Shown piece by piece: positions 12,058 through 20,105 of a stretch of 64,000 nucleotides of DNA. Under the pieces are notes generated by a model. The model was not told the origin of the DNA and ran no database searches. It worked only from the letters and a program-made list of their open reading frames with translations. The stretch lies in assembly GCF_964199755.1 (NCBI RefSeq), contig NC_133904.1, positions 1,961,001 to 2,025,000 of the forward strand, given 5' to 3'. The position numbers were made by a program, and so were the translations under genes. Source of the stretch: Larus michahellis. Taxonomy: Eukaryota; Chordata; Aves; Charadriiformes; Laridae. Numbering within the stretch: position 1 is the first letter of the stretch; every line of letters starts with the position of its first letter.

Positions 12058-15000
12058 CTGCAAAGCGACAGAGCCGTCACCCCCGGACCCCCCCCCACAC
12101 ACGGGGAAAGGCGGGGAGAGGCAGGGTGTCGGCCCTTCTTAGACGGTCTGTGCCCCCCCCCGTCCTGCCCCGGTACCTTTCAATTTCTGCTGGATGGCGT
12201 AGCGCGCTTTCCTCTCCTGGTCCAGCTCGTTGCACAGCGTATCTGGGATGGGGGGAGAGCATCACAACGCGCCGCGGGGGTGGGGAACGGGACGGGAGCG
12301 CGGCCGCCCCGTCGAGGATGCGCTGGTCCGAAGGGCAGCGCGGGTGGCGGGGGGAGGGAATACGGGGATGGATGCGCGCAAAGCCGGGCACGGCTTCCCA
12401 GGTAATTTTACGCCTCGCTTTTTAATTTAGCCCGGGTGGAAATTGCTGCGAGAGGGAAGGTTCATTCGCTCCCGTGTAATGATGCCTCGCAGCCGTTTTT
12501 GCGGGGCGGCTCGAAATCCCGAGACGAGTGCACGAAGGGATATCGATTAAAAAAAAAAAAAAGAGAGAGAGAAAGAAAAAAGAGAAAAAGGAAAGAAAAA
12601 GAAAGGAGAGAGACAAAAAGGAGATAAAAAATAAAAGGAATAATTGCGGGATGGCCTCGGCCGGGCCGTACCTCGGACGATCTGCAGCTGCTGCACCATC
12701 TCCTCCCGATACGCCAGCTCCCGCTTCATCTGGTCCTGGAAGTTATCTGCGGGGACAGGGGGGTCAGCACCGCTCCCCGGCCGGGGCGCGGCGGCGGGGG
12801 GGGGCGGGGATCGGCGGTACCTTTCAGGCTCTGGAAGTCCCTCTCCAGCTTTTTCCTCAACTCCATTTGCTCCAGGACCAGTTTTTGCAACTCGTCTGTT
12901 TAAAAATACATGGCAGGGTTGAGGGGACCCCGCACTTTTCCATATGGAGGCGGCTCAGCGCGCCGCTAATCGCATTACGTTACATTAATCACAGGAGTTA
13001 ATCACTCCTGCAGAAAACACAAATACCTCGAGCCGCGGAGAGAGGCCGGGGGGTCCCGACAGCCCTCCCCGCCCCCGCAGCCCCCCACCCCGCCGCGGGA
13101 CGAGCCCCCGCCTCACCTCGGGCCAAATTTTCGATGTCCTTTTCCACCAGCTGCGTCCCGGCGACATCCATGCCGAGGCCGTCCTCTCCTGCGGGGCCGG
13201 GGGGGCAGAGGGCCGTCAGCCCCGCCGCGGGGGGCTCCGCCGACCGCGCATCGCCCCGCGGAGGGGCCGCGGCGGAGCGCGGACCGGTGCTTACCTCTGT
13301 CGGTATTTACAGGGCTGGGATGCGAGACATTCCTTTGGTCCTGATAGGATTTTCTGGTCTCTAAATCCTCTGCCGCGGAGTGATTGTCTTCTTTATCTTG
13401 CTCTTAAAGGTAATAAACCGATTTTCAACCATAAGCAATGAAAGTATGGTCCTGATATATCCTTAATTACATAATTACGGACAAAGCCCTCGTTAAAACC
13501 TTCTTAGCGGACATCCTAATCGCTTTGCTATTGGAAAGTAGCTTGCTGGCAGGAGCTTTGCCCCGCCGTGCCTTGTGCGGCCCCGCCAGCCCATCCCCAC
13601 CGCACCGGCCCCGGCCCCGGCCGACGGCGGCATCCCCGGGCCCGGGGAGGGCCCAGCCCCGGCCCCCATCCGGAAACCGTTTGCGCTCTCTTTTCTCCCG
13701 AAATCCCCCAAACGAAAACGGCGGCCCCGTTGTCCCCCCGGGGCTGAGCAGCCGGCGGGAGCGGCGCCCGGGGCCGCGCCATCCATGCGCACCGGCCTCC
13801 CGCCCCCCGGCCCCCTTTACCCTTCGCCTCGGGGGTGCACAAGTAGGCGGCCGGGGCTCCCAGGGAGGCGGCGGTCTTCAGGGGCTGCAGGTGCTCCCCC
13901 CTGTCCGGCGCGTACACCTACAAAAGAGGGAGTCAGGGCGGCGGCGGCGGGGGCCCCGGGGTCACCCCCGGGGGCAGAGTTCCCCCCACGCCCCGTACCT
14001 CGTAGGCGCCTCTGCTGCTGCTCCGCTCGGGGCTGCCGTCGGGCGGCTGGCCGCCCTCCTCCGCCGCCGGCTCGCCCGCCTTCTCCTCGGGCCCGTCGGC
14101 CCCGGCGGGCGGCGGCGGCGGCTCCTCGGTCCCGGCCAGCAGCCGGGGCGGCGGCGGCTCCCGTCCCTCGGGGGGTGCGGCGGCGGCGGCGTCATCCTCC
14201 TCGTCCTCCGGGAAGCGGTTGGACTCCACGTCCACCTCGGGCTCCTCGGCCGTGTCCCCCCCGGGGGAGAGCGAGCGGTAGCTGGAGCTGCCCTCGCTGA
14301 GGAAGTCCGGGGAGAGGTAGCCGGGGCCGCGGGGGCCCGCGCCGCCGTACGCCTCCCGGGTGCCGTAGAGCTTGGCGATGCTCTCGGCGTCCTTCACGAC
14401 CGGGCGGAAGGCGGAGAGGTAGCTGCCCTTCCTGGGCAGGGGCAGCGGGGGGAGCAGCGCTTCGTCCCCGGAGCGCTCCTCCTCGCCCGCCGCCCGCGAC
14501 AGCGCGCTGGGGCAGCGCTCGCCCTCCGCCCCGGCGCCCTCCTGGGGGGTAGCGCTGCTCCTCCCGCTGCCCGACGGCTCCGAGCCCTCCAGCTCGCCGT
14601 GCCGGCCCGACAAACCCGGCGGTTCGGCCGCCGCCGCCGCTGCCGCCGCCGCCGCCGCCACCACCACGGCGGTGGCCGCCGCCTTGGCCTGGCTCTGCGC
14701 CGGGTAGGGGGGCACGGGCAGGCTGCCGGCGGCCGGCCAGAAGACGGGGAAGGAGGGGTAGACGCCGGTGTCCTTGGCGGCTCCGGGCTGGTGGGGCGGC
14801 TGGGCCGGTTGGTGCGGGTGGGGGTGCGGGGGTCCCCAAAACATGCCGGGGGGCAGCGCGCCGCCCTTGCCCGCCTCGCCGCCCCCCGCGCCGCCCAGCG
14901 CGTCCTCCTGCTTTTTGGGGCAGAGTCCGAAAGCGGCGGCGGGGAAGCCGTAGGGGTGAGGGAAGAGCGGCGGCGGCAGCTTCTGCAGCATCCCGAAGCC

Positions 15001-15969
15001 CTTGCTGGGCACCGGGATCACCGGGTAGCTGCGCACCCCGCCCGCCCCGCCGTGGGCCCCCGCCGCACCGCCGTGCGCCGCCGGTAGCCCCAGCGCCCCG
15101 CGATCGCCCGCCGGCTCCTGCCCGCTGCAGCGCAGGCTCTTGTGCGCCGGGGCCAGCTCGGGGCCGGCGGGCGGCGGCGGGTGCAAGGCGGCCTTGGCGG
15201 CCGGGGAACCGGCGCCGGGCCCGCCGGCGGCCGCCCCTTGCAGGGAGAAGGTCCGCTTGCGGGTGCCGCCGTTGAACATGGCCTTGACATCCTCCCAGGC
15301 GTGCGACAGCTCCTCGGTGGCCGTCTTGTCGCTGAGCTTGAGGTGGCGGCGCCAGGAGTTGAAGTTGGCGGCGTCGGGCTGGGTGTACTTGGAGTCCGGG
15401 GTGCGGTGGGAGTGGAAAATGAACTTGTTGGGGGAGAAGTACATGCTGCAGTAGCTGCACTTGATGCACTTGGCGCGGGAGCTGTTGTAGCGGGCCGGGA
15501 TGAAGCTGCCCCGGGAGCCCCAGGCGCACTCGTGCACCACGTCGAAGGCGAAGTTCTCGGGCAGCTTGGGCGGCTTGTGCTCGCCCAGGAAGGACTTGCA
15601 GAGCCGCTCCGCCTCCCGCTTGGTGATCATGCCGCAGCGGCGGGAGGAGATGGGCATGGCCCCGGCCCGCCGCAGGATCTCCAGCTGCACCGGCGTGCAC
15701 TGCACGCAGGTGATGCCCAGGGCCACCCGCCGGTTGTGGATCTCATTGTAGCTGTAGTTCTTGAGCAGCGTGTTGGAGATCTGCGCCAGGCACAGCCGCT
15801 CCTGCCCGTCGATGACCAGGGACACGATGGGCACGCCGTACAGAGAGGTCTCACCCACTTGGTTGGGCTTGAGGGTATTGGAGCCCTGGTACGGCTGCAG
15901 CTCTTGCTTTGAATTTGGGGAGGAGCTTGCATCTCTCCCATTTCCCATCTGACTGGCGATCGCCTCCAT
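11960..15969 (-). CDS. SKOR1: SKOR1: SKI family transcriptional corepressor 1 (LBX1 corepressor), eight coding exons
   Basis: Coding exons joined: 15,969-13,999; 13,917-13,821; 13,402-13,295; 13,188-13,117; 12,895-12,821; 12,746-12,672; 12,242-12,177; 12,057-11,960. The sum is 2,562 bases, or 853 residues plus stop, with every junction GT-AG and in phase. Residues about 40-130 form the SKI/SNO/DAC domain (GVPIVSLVIDGQERLCLAQ). Residues about 131-225 form the SMAD4-binding SAND-like region with Cys/His ligands (C148, C168, C171, C174, H186, H188). A Gly/Pro/Ala-rich middle has 11 alanines at 438-448. Residues about 735-835 are a coiled coil, and the protein ends KPPLLPQ. SKOR1, not SKOR2, is indicated by the N-terminal SSSPNSKQELQPY and by the MAP2K5 neighbour. 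Known role: nuclear corepressor with LBX1 in dorsal interneurons and a modulator of SMAD signalling. The start ATG has G at -3 and G at +4. Confidence 0.97.
12177..12242 (-). CDS. SKOR1: SKOR1 coding exon 7
   Basis: 66 bases, acceptor CCCATCCCAG, donor AAAG|GTACCG. Encodes residues 800-822: DTLCNELDQERKARYAIQQK and LK, end of the coiled coil. Symmetric phase 1 exon. Confidence 0.95.
12243..12671 (-). repeat. SKOR1 intron with polypyrimidine low-complexity tract
   Basis: A 429-base intron between coding exons 6 and 7. About 90 bases (12,551-12,640) are A/G-only on the plus strand, hence T/C-only on the transcript strand, with (GA)n at the start. It is simple sequence and probably neutral. Confidence 0.85.
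12672..12746 (-). CDS. SKOR1: SKOR1 coding exon 6
   Basis: 75 bases, acceptor GTCCCCGCAG, donor CGAG|GTACGG. Encodes residues 775-800: DNFQDQMKRELAYREEMVQQ and LQIVR, coiled coil. The preceding intron is only 74 bases. Confidence 0.95.
12821..12895 (-). CDS. SKOR1: SKOR1 coding exon 5
   Basis: 75 bases, acceptor TTTTTAAACAG, donor AAAG|GTACCG. Encodes residues 750-775: DELQKLVLEQMELRKKLER and on to FQSLK, a heptad-type coiled-coil segment. Symmetric phase 1 exon. Confidence 0.95.
13117..13188 (-). CDS. SKOR1: SKOR1 coding exon 4
   Basis: 72 bases, acceptor CCGGCCCCGCAG, donor CGAG|GTGAGG. Encodes residues 726-750, including VAGTQLVEKDIENLAR, the beginning of the coiled coil. Phase 1 at both ends, so the exon is symmetric. 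Confidence 0.94.
13295..13402 (-). CDS. SKOR1: SKOR1 coding exon 3
   Basis: 108 bases, acceptor TTACCTTTAAG, donor ACAGAG|GTAAGC. Encodes residues 690-726 with KEDNHSAAEDLETRKSYQDQ and ending NTDRG. This is the Ser/acidic linker ahead of the coiled coil. Phase 1 at both ends. Confidence 0.94.
13403..13820 (-). other. SKOR1 intron between coding exons 2 and 3
   Basis: A 418-base intron. Positions 13,403-13,520 are AT-rich ('aattacataattacgg') next to the acceptor. The rest is GC-rich with C-runs and looks like a continuation of the exon in composition only. Confidence 0.85.
13821..13917 (-). CDS. SKOR1: SKOR1 coding exon 2
   Basis: 97 bases between acceptor CTCTTTTGTAG and donor AAGG|GTAAAG. 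Encodes residues 658-690: VYAPDRGEHLQPLKTAASLG, then an AYLCTPEAK-type stretch. This is the conserved 'FAPERDEH...YVCTPEA' segment of the family. It ends in phase 1. The 81-base intron before it is unusually short. Confidence 0.93.
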
Positions 15970-15986
15970 TCCCCTCCAAAACGCCC
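13999..15986 (-). CDS. SKOR1: SKOR1 large exon (5'UTR tail plus residues 1-657)
   Basis: A splice acceptor TTTTGTTTTGCAG ends at 15,987. The exon starts at 15,986 and the ATG is at 15,969, leaving 17 bases of untranslated sequence in this exon. It runs open for 657 codons to the donor GAG|GTACGG at 13,999/13,998 (phase 0). It encodes the SKI/DAC domain, the SMAD4-binding zinc region and the whole low-complexity middle, including YPVIPVPSKGFG, the Ala tract, KGSYLSAFRPVVKDAESIAK and an acidic segment after VDVESNRFPEDEEDD. The open frame continues upstream of the acceptor only because the intron is GC-rich. Confidence 0.96.
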
Positions 15987-16828
15987 CTGCAAAACAAAAT
16001 CGGAGAAAGGCGCGGGTTAGAAGCACTCCCGGGGCCCCGCCGCCGCCGCCGCGCCCGGCCCACCGCTCCCGGAGCCCCGGCCGGTCCCGCTCGGCGCTGC
16101 CGGGCCCTGCCCGGAGCCCCCCGGGAGCTGCCGCAGGACCCTCCCCGCCGCGGGCGGCCCGGCCGGAGGGGTCTGGCGGATCCGTAGCGCATCCCCCGCG
16201 CCGCGGCCGCCGGTACCGAACCCCGCCGCATCCGCCGCCGGGCGCGGACACGCGGCCGGGCGGCCCCGGGAGCTCGGCGACAGCGGCCGCCCGGGGCAAG
16301 GGCGTCCCGGAGGGGGGGTGTCACCCCACACTCCAGCCCCGGGTCCCCGGGAGGTGTCGCGTCCCTTCCCTTTGTGCCGGCTCGCCGAGCCGTGCCGGGT
16401 CGCCCGTTGCGGCGAGCCCCGGGCGGGCTCCAACGAAAGGCGCCGGAGGATGCGACCGGCGCGTCCCGCGGCGGCAGGGCCGCGGGGGGGCGAGCCCCGG
16501 GCCGGGCCGGGCGGGCCGAAACTTGCCGCTCGGTGCCCGCGGGCGGGCGGAGCGGGGCGGCGGGCGCGGCTGGCCGGGAGCCCCTTTGTCGTGTCTCCGG
16601 CAGGCGATTAGGAACGGGCGGATTAGGGGCCGGGGCGGGCAGGTCCCGCAGCACGTAGCAGCAGAAGGGCAGCAGCGAGCCGGGCAAATTGGCTTAGCGG
16701 GGAGGGCTCACGGCGGTAAGCCGCTTCCGTGGTAATTACACGAAATAACGGGGAGCGTCTCTCGAAAACGCGCCCCGATTTCCGCGGCCCCCCCCGCATC
16801 CCCATCCCCTCCATCCGCTCCCACTTAC
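15987..16828 (-). other. SKOR1 intron 1 (5'UTR intron), GC-rich
   Basis: 842 bases between the strong donor CGGAGCG|GTAAGTGG (exon end at 16,829) and the acceptor at 15,987. It is extremely CpG-rich. The donor-acceptor pairing is inferred from the signals; no transcript was available. Confidence 0.6.
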
Positions 16829-17110
16829 CGCTCCGTGGAGCCCGGCTGGACGTGCAGGCTCTCCTCGGGGCTAGGGGCCGCAGCCCGGCGCCGGGGCCGC
16901 CATCAGCCGGGGTTGAGGGCGGGGGGGGGGCCCGTCCCCACCGAGCCCTTTCCCGCGGGCAGCCGCCGGGGCGCGGGGCGGGCGGGCAGCGGCGCGCCCT
17001 TCACCGACGCCTCGGGGCCGCCGCCCGCCCCGCCGCCGCCGCCGCGTCCGCCCGGGCGAGATGCAACAAGAGCGAGTGACCAGCCGCGCCACCGAGGGAG
17101 GATCCGGATC
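16829..17110 (-). other. SKOR1: Probable SKOR1 5' noncoding exon 1
   Basis: Upstream boundary unknown. The 3' boundary is the near-consensus donor G|GTAAGTGG at 16,829/16,828. The acceptor 17 bases before the coding ATG shows that an upstream exon must exist, and this is the best donor in the CpG island before it. The start coordinate given is only a guess below the AT-rich promoter-like block at 17,110-17,210. Confidence 0.45.
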
Positions 17111-17260
17111 CGTACTTGGAGACGCTGCACATTGATCCGGTGACAGCTAAAATAACGGGAAGACACACCCACTTAGCACCAGCATATTTACATTAACTGC
17201 CTCCGGGACCCCGCGGCCGTCAATCACCGATGCGCTCCAGTCAATCACGGCGCGGCTTTA
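17100..17260 (-). promoter_or_regulatory. SKOR1: Probable SKOR1 promoter-proximal element with MEIS and PBX-type sites
   Basis: An AT-richer islet inside the CpG island, about 275-420 bases upstream of the inferred exon 1 donor. It contains TGACAGCT at 17,141-17,148, an exact MEIS consensus (TGACAGCT/GT), and two identical GTCAATCAC copies at 17,219-17,227 and 17,240-17,248. The latter read GTGATTGAC on the transcript strand (PBX-type TGATTGAC) and are 21 bases apart. SKOR1 is reported as a MEIS1 target. The promoter placement is inference. Confidence 0.4.
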
Positions 17261-17859
17261 AGGCACGGCGGAACGGGGAGGGAGGGAGGGAAGCGGGGGG
17301 GGGGGGGGTGTGGGGGGCCGCCACCGAGCGGGGACCCGCCCGGGCTGCCCGAGGTAAGAGCGGGGATAAGCCCCGGGCCGCACCTGCGCGGGGCTCCGCG
17401 CCGCTCCGCGCCTCCCCCCCCACCTCCCGCTGTGCGGGCATCCCTGGGGGGGGAGCGATGCTCGTTGAAAGTTTGCGTGGGGAGAAGGCGGCAACGAAAA
17501 GAGGAGCCCGGGGGGGTTGGCGGAGGGGGCCCATCGAAATCGGGGATGCGCTGCTACCGCGCACCCCCCGCCACACACACACACACCCCCCTCACCGGGG
17601 CGCCCGCTCCGCCGGCGGGGCGCGGATGCGGGAGCGGTGCCGGGGGTGAGGCGGGGCAGGGGGGGGACATCGGGGCGGCAACGAAATCCCCGGGAGGCGA
17701 GGGCGGGGGGGGGCGCGCCCGTGTTTTTTCGTTCCCCACGGAGGCCCCCGCCGCGCCGGCAGGACCGGCGGACACCGGAGCGGGGGGGGGGGTCCTGCCG
17801 GCGCGGCGGGGACCCGTAGCCGTGTCCCTGCCCTGGTTGGGTTCCCGCATGCGGCGCTC

Positions 17860-17945
17860 GTCACGGCCACGTTAATTAAACTGTAATTAATCATCGCGTC
17901 CGGCCGCGATCGGCGCAATTACACTGATCAAACAGAAGTTAATAA
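17860..17945. promoter_or_regulatory. AT-rich islet with paired TAATTA sites upstream of SKOR1
   Basis: TAATTA at 17,873-17,878 and again at 17,884-17,889, exactly 11 bases apart, followed by 'caattacactgatcaaac' and 'gttaataacgg'. TAATTA is the core site of many homeodomain proteins, and one-turn spacing suits cooperative binding on one DNA face. Enhancer function is inference. Confidence 0.4.
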
Positions 17946-18810
17946 CGGCGCGGATCGCCCCCAGCTATCACTTTTGTGTATCCCCCCCCACCACCACCTT
18001 CACCCCCCCCCCCCCCCCCTCTTTCCCCGCCATCACCAGCGGCGCCGGGAGGATGCGGCGGAGCCGGCGCGGAGCGAAACGCAGGTGCGGAGCCACCCAC
18101 CTCCTCCGCGCTCCCCGGGCCGCTGCGGTTGAACCGGGGCCCGGTCCTCTCGGGAAAGCGGCCGCGGCTCCCCCCGGGACGTCCCGTCGTGGGTGGGTTG
18201 TCGGGGAGGGGGGGGGGGACGCCGACCGTGTGCTGTCGGCCGGGCCTTGCGGCGCGGCCTTCCCGCGATGATCGCAACCCGAGCCGGTAATTATTCCTCG
18301 CCTTTTAATTATTTATCTCTCCCCCACCCCCGCCCCATCCTCCAGCTCAGCGGACGCAGGAGCGCGGTGAGACGCACCCGCTGTGGGGCCAAGCCCCGCT
18401 TGCCCTTCTCGCCGCCGGGTTTCGGGGTGATTCCACGGCCTTAAATACCCGCAGCGGCTGCGGAACCGTCTGCGAGGCCACGCCGGGCTGCGAGGCAGCG
18501 GCAGCGGCGCAGACCGAGCCGGGACCCCCTGCTCCCGCGGCGGCACGTCGGGGGGGGGGTGTGTGTGTCGGGGGGGGATTCCGAGAGGATGCGGTTCTTC
18601 CCCGTCCCCCTCCGCCGTGCCCTTCCCCGGGCCGTGCGGCTGCCCCGGTGCCCGCAGAGCTTCTCCGGAGCCCGGAGCGGCGGAGCCGGCCCGCGGCTCG
18701 CCCCGACGGCGGTGCGGCAGCGCGGAGCCCCGGGGCGGGGACGGGGACCGGGACCGGCCCCGCCGCTCCGGCCGCTCTCCCCGCCAGCGCCCCGCTCCTC
18801 GCAGCCGCCG

Positions 18811-19020
18811 TATCTTTTAACAGTTGAATTGACTGCAGTTTTTGTCAGTTAATTAGGTTTAATTTACATAATTAGTACAGTATAAAGAGTATTGGGGATA
18901 ATCAGGAGGTACGTCTCGCTTACTGTGTAAACACGGATTCGGAATTAAAAATCAGATGTAATTAAGGCGTGTGCGCGCGGCTTTTAATTGTAATGAATTT
19001 CTAATTAACGCTCAACGATC
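18811..19020. promoter_or_regulatory. Homeodomain-motif-rich element about 2 kb upstream of SKOR1 exon 1
   Basis: An abrupt AT-rich block of about 210 bases between GC-rich flanks. It has four TAATTA palindromes (18,850, 18,869, 18,959 and 19,002) plus further ATTA sites. This sharp composition contrast is typical of conserved elements embedded in CpG islands of developmental genes. Confidence 0.5.
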
Positions 19021-19254
19021 GCCGCACGCGAGAGCCGGGACGTTTGCGGGATCCGCCGCCGCCCCGGGAGCCCCTCCGGGGGCCGCCGAGCGGGTCGGGG
19101 TGCGCGGCCGCGGAAGGGGCGCAGAGGGGCGCGGAGGAGCCGCGGCCGCCGGGGAGGCGGCGGGCAGGGCGGTGCGCCCCGACGGGACACCCCCCCCCCC
19201 CCCCCTCCTCCTCCGGGCCGGTGCCGCTGGCAGGCGAGGCCGACGGATAATTTA

Positions 19255-19530
19255 GGTTAAAACTTAGGAAGCCGTGTCACGGGTGTATAAATAAATAATC
19301 ACGCGGGGACGGCGGCGAAAGGCCCCTCTCTCCTGGAGGGCTGTGCCGAGATTGCCACATAAATCACGGCGGTCTAATTCAGTGGAAGTTTAATAAACGC
19401 CTCCTATTGGAAATGAATGTTCCCCATTTAACAGTTGTATCAGCACCATATAAAACCATGACCCCAATAAATTTAATTTTAGAGGCCGATCAATCCGGGC
19501 TTCTCTCTATCGATCCGCAGCGGCTCTGCG
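19255..19530. promoter_or_regulatory. Second AT-rich candidate enhancer upstream of SKOR1
   Basis: Begins 'taatttaggttaaaac' and continues with 'ataaataaataatcacg', 'cacataaatcacgg', 'gtttaataaacgcc' and 'ccaataaatttaatttta', then stops at GC-rich DNA. There is no coding frame or repeat identity. It resembles a conserved non-coding element, possibly continuous with the one at 18.8-19.0 kb. Confidence 0.4.
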
Positions 19531-19861
19531 CCTTTACTGCCTCTTCCGCGGCCGTTCCCGGGGAGGCGGGGGGGGGGAAGGAGCGTTTCGATTAGACTCT
19601 TTATTAGGAAAAGATTGCTCCGAGAGGCCTGAAAATTAAACGGTGACATTTTAATTACTGGACATCGACAAAGGGAGCGGGCGGCGGCTCTCTGCAGGCC
19701 GGGCACACTCCGCCTGACCCGCCGTGCTGAGCGCCCGCGGAGGGCGGGCGGGGACGGGCAGCGGCCGCGGGGGGGGGGGGGGGTGGGGGTGGGGGAGGAT
19801 CGGGACCTGCCGTGCGACCCCCGGGGAGGCGGTGGGGGCCTCTCGGTGCGCCCCGGGGCCC

Positions 19862-20105
19862 TTCCCAAATGCCCTGGCTGTGCACGTCTGCCCCCCACCC
19901 CAATACGCTCCCACCGTGCGCCCCCCATCTACGCACCCCGGCTCTCCCACCGTGCGCCCCCCAGCTACGCACCCCGGCTCTCCCATCACGCCGCCCCCCT
20001 TCTGTGCACTCCACCGATCCCACTGTGCTCCCCCAGCGCACCCTCGCACTCGCCCTGTCCCTCCCCAACGTGCACCCCTGGATGTGCCTCAGCTCCGCCA
20101 CTGTC
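19862..20105. repeat. C-rich minisatellite, 36-bp period
   Basis: Two nearly identical 36-base units lie at 19,910-19,945 and 19,946-19,981, differing at one position (AT versus AG near the middle). More degraded partial copies flank them, keeping the 'cccaccgtgcgccccc' and 'tacgcaccccggct' phrases. Because the period is a multiple of three, several frames stay open across it; this is not coding evidence. Confidence 0.75.

Larger units (their letters stand above)
16000..19255. other. CpG island around the SKOR1 5' end
   Basis: Dense CpG and long G- or C-runs (for example C-runs around 18,005-18,020 and 19,190-19,205, and G-runs around 17,290-17,310), typical of the promoter island of a developmental regulator. 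Overlapping open frames on both strands here are by-products of GC content. Between the listed AT-rich islets nothing else was recognised. Confidence 0.85.

Noticed and set aside
13525-15087. 520-codon plus-strand open frame
   Set aside because: It is antisense to the SKOR1 large exon. Its Arg/Gly/Ala-rich composition is the mirror of GC-rich codons; it has no domain and no splice context of its own.
14192-15700. 502-codon minus-strand open frame
   Set aside because: Alternative reading frame of the same SKOR1 exon; low-complexity product, whereas the overlapping frame is clearly the SKI-family protein.
15970-16299. N-terminal extension of SKOR1 to an upstream in-frame ATG (MPRAAAV...)
   Set aside because: A strong splice acceptor lies at 15,987, so the upstream part is intron left open by GC richness. 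The family start MEAIASQ follows 17 bases after the acceptor.
17976-18290. Pro-rich open frame upstream of SKOR1 as an alternative first exon
   Set aside because: Composition-driven; no donor or conserved peptide, and the better exon 1 donor is at 16,829.
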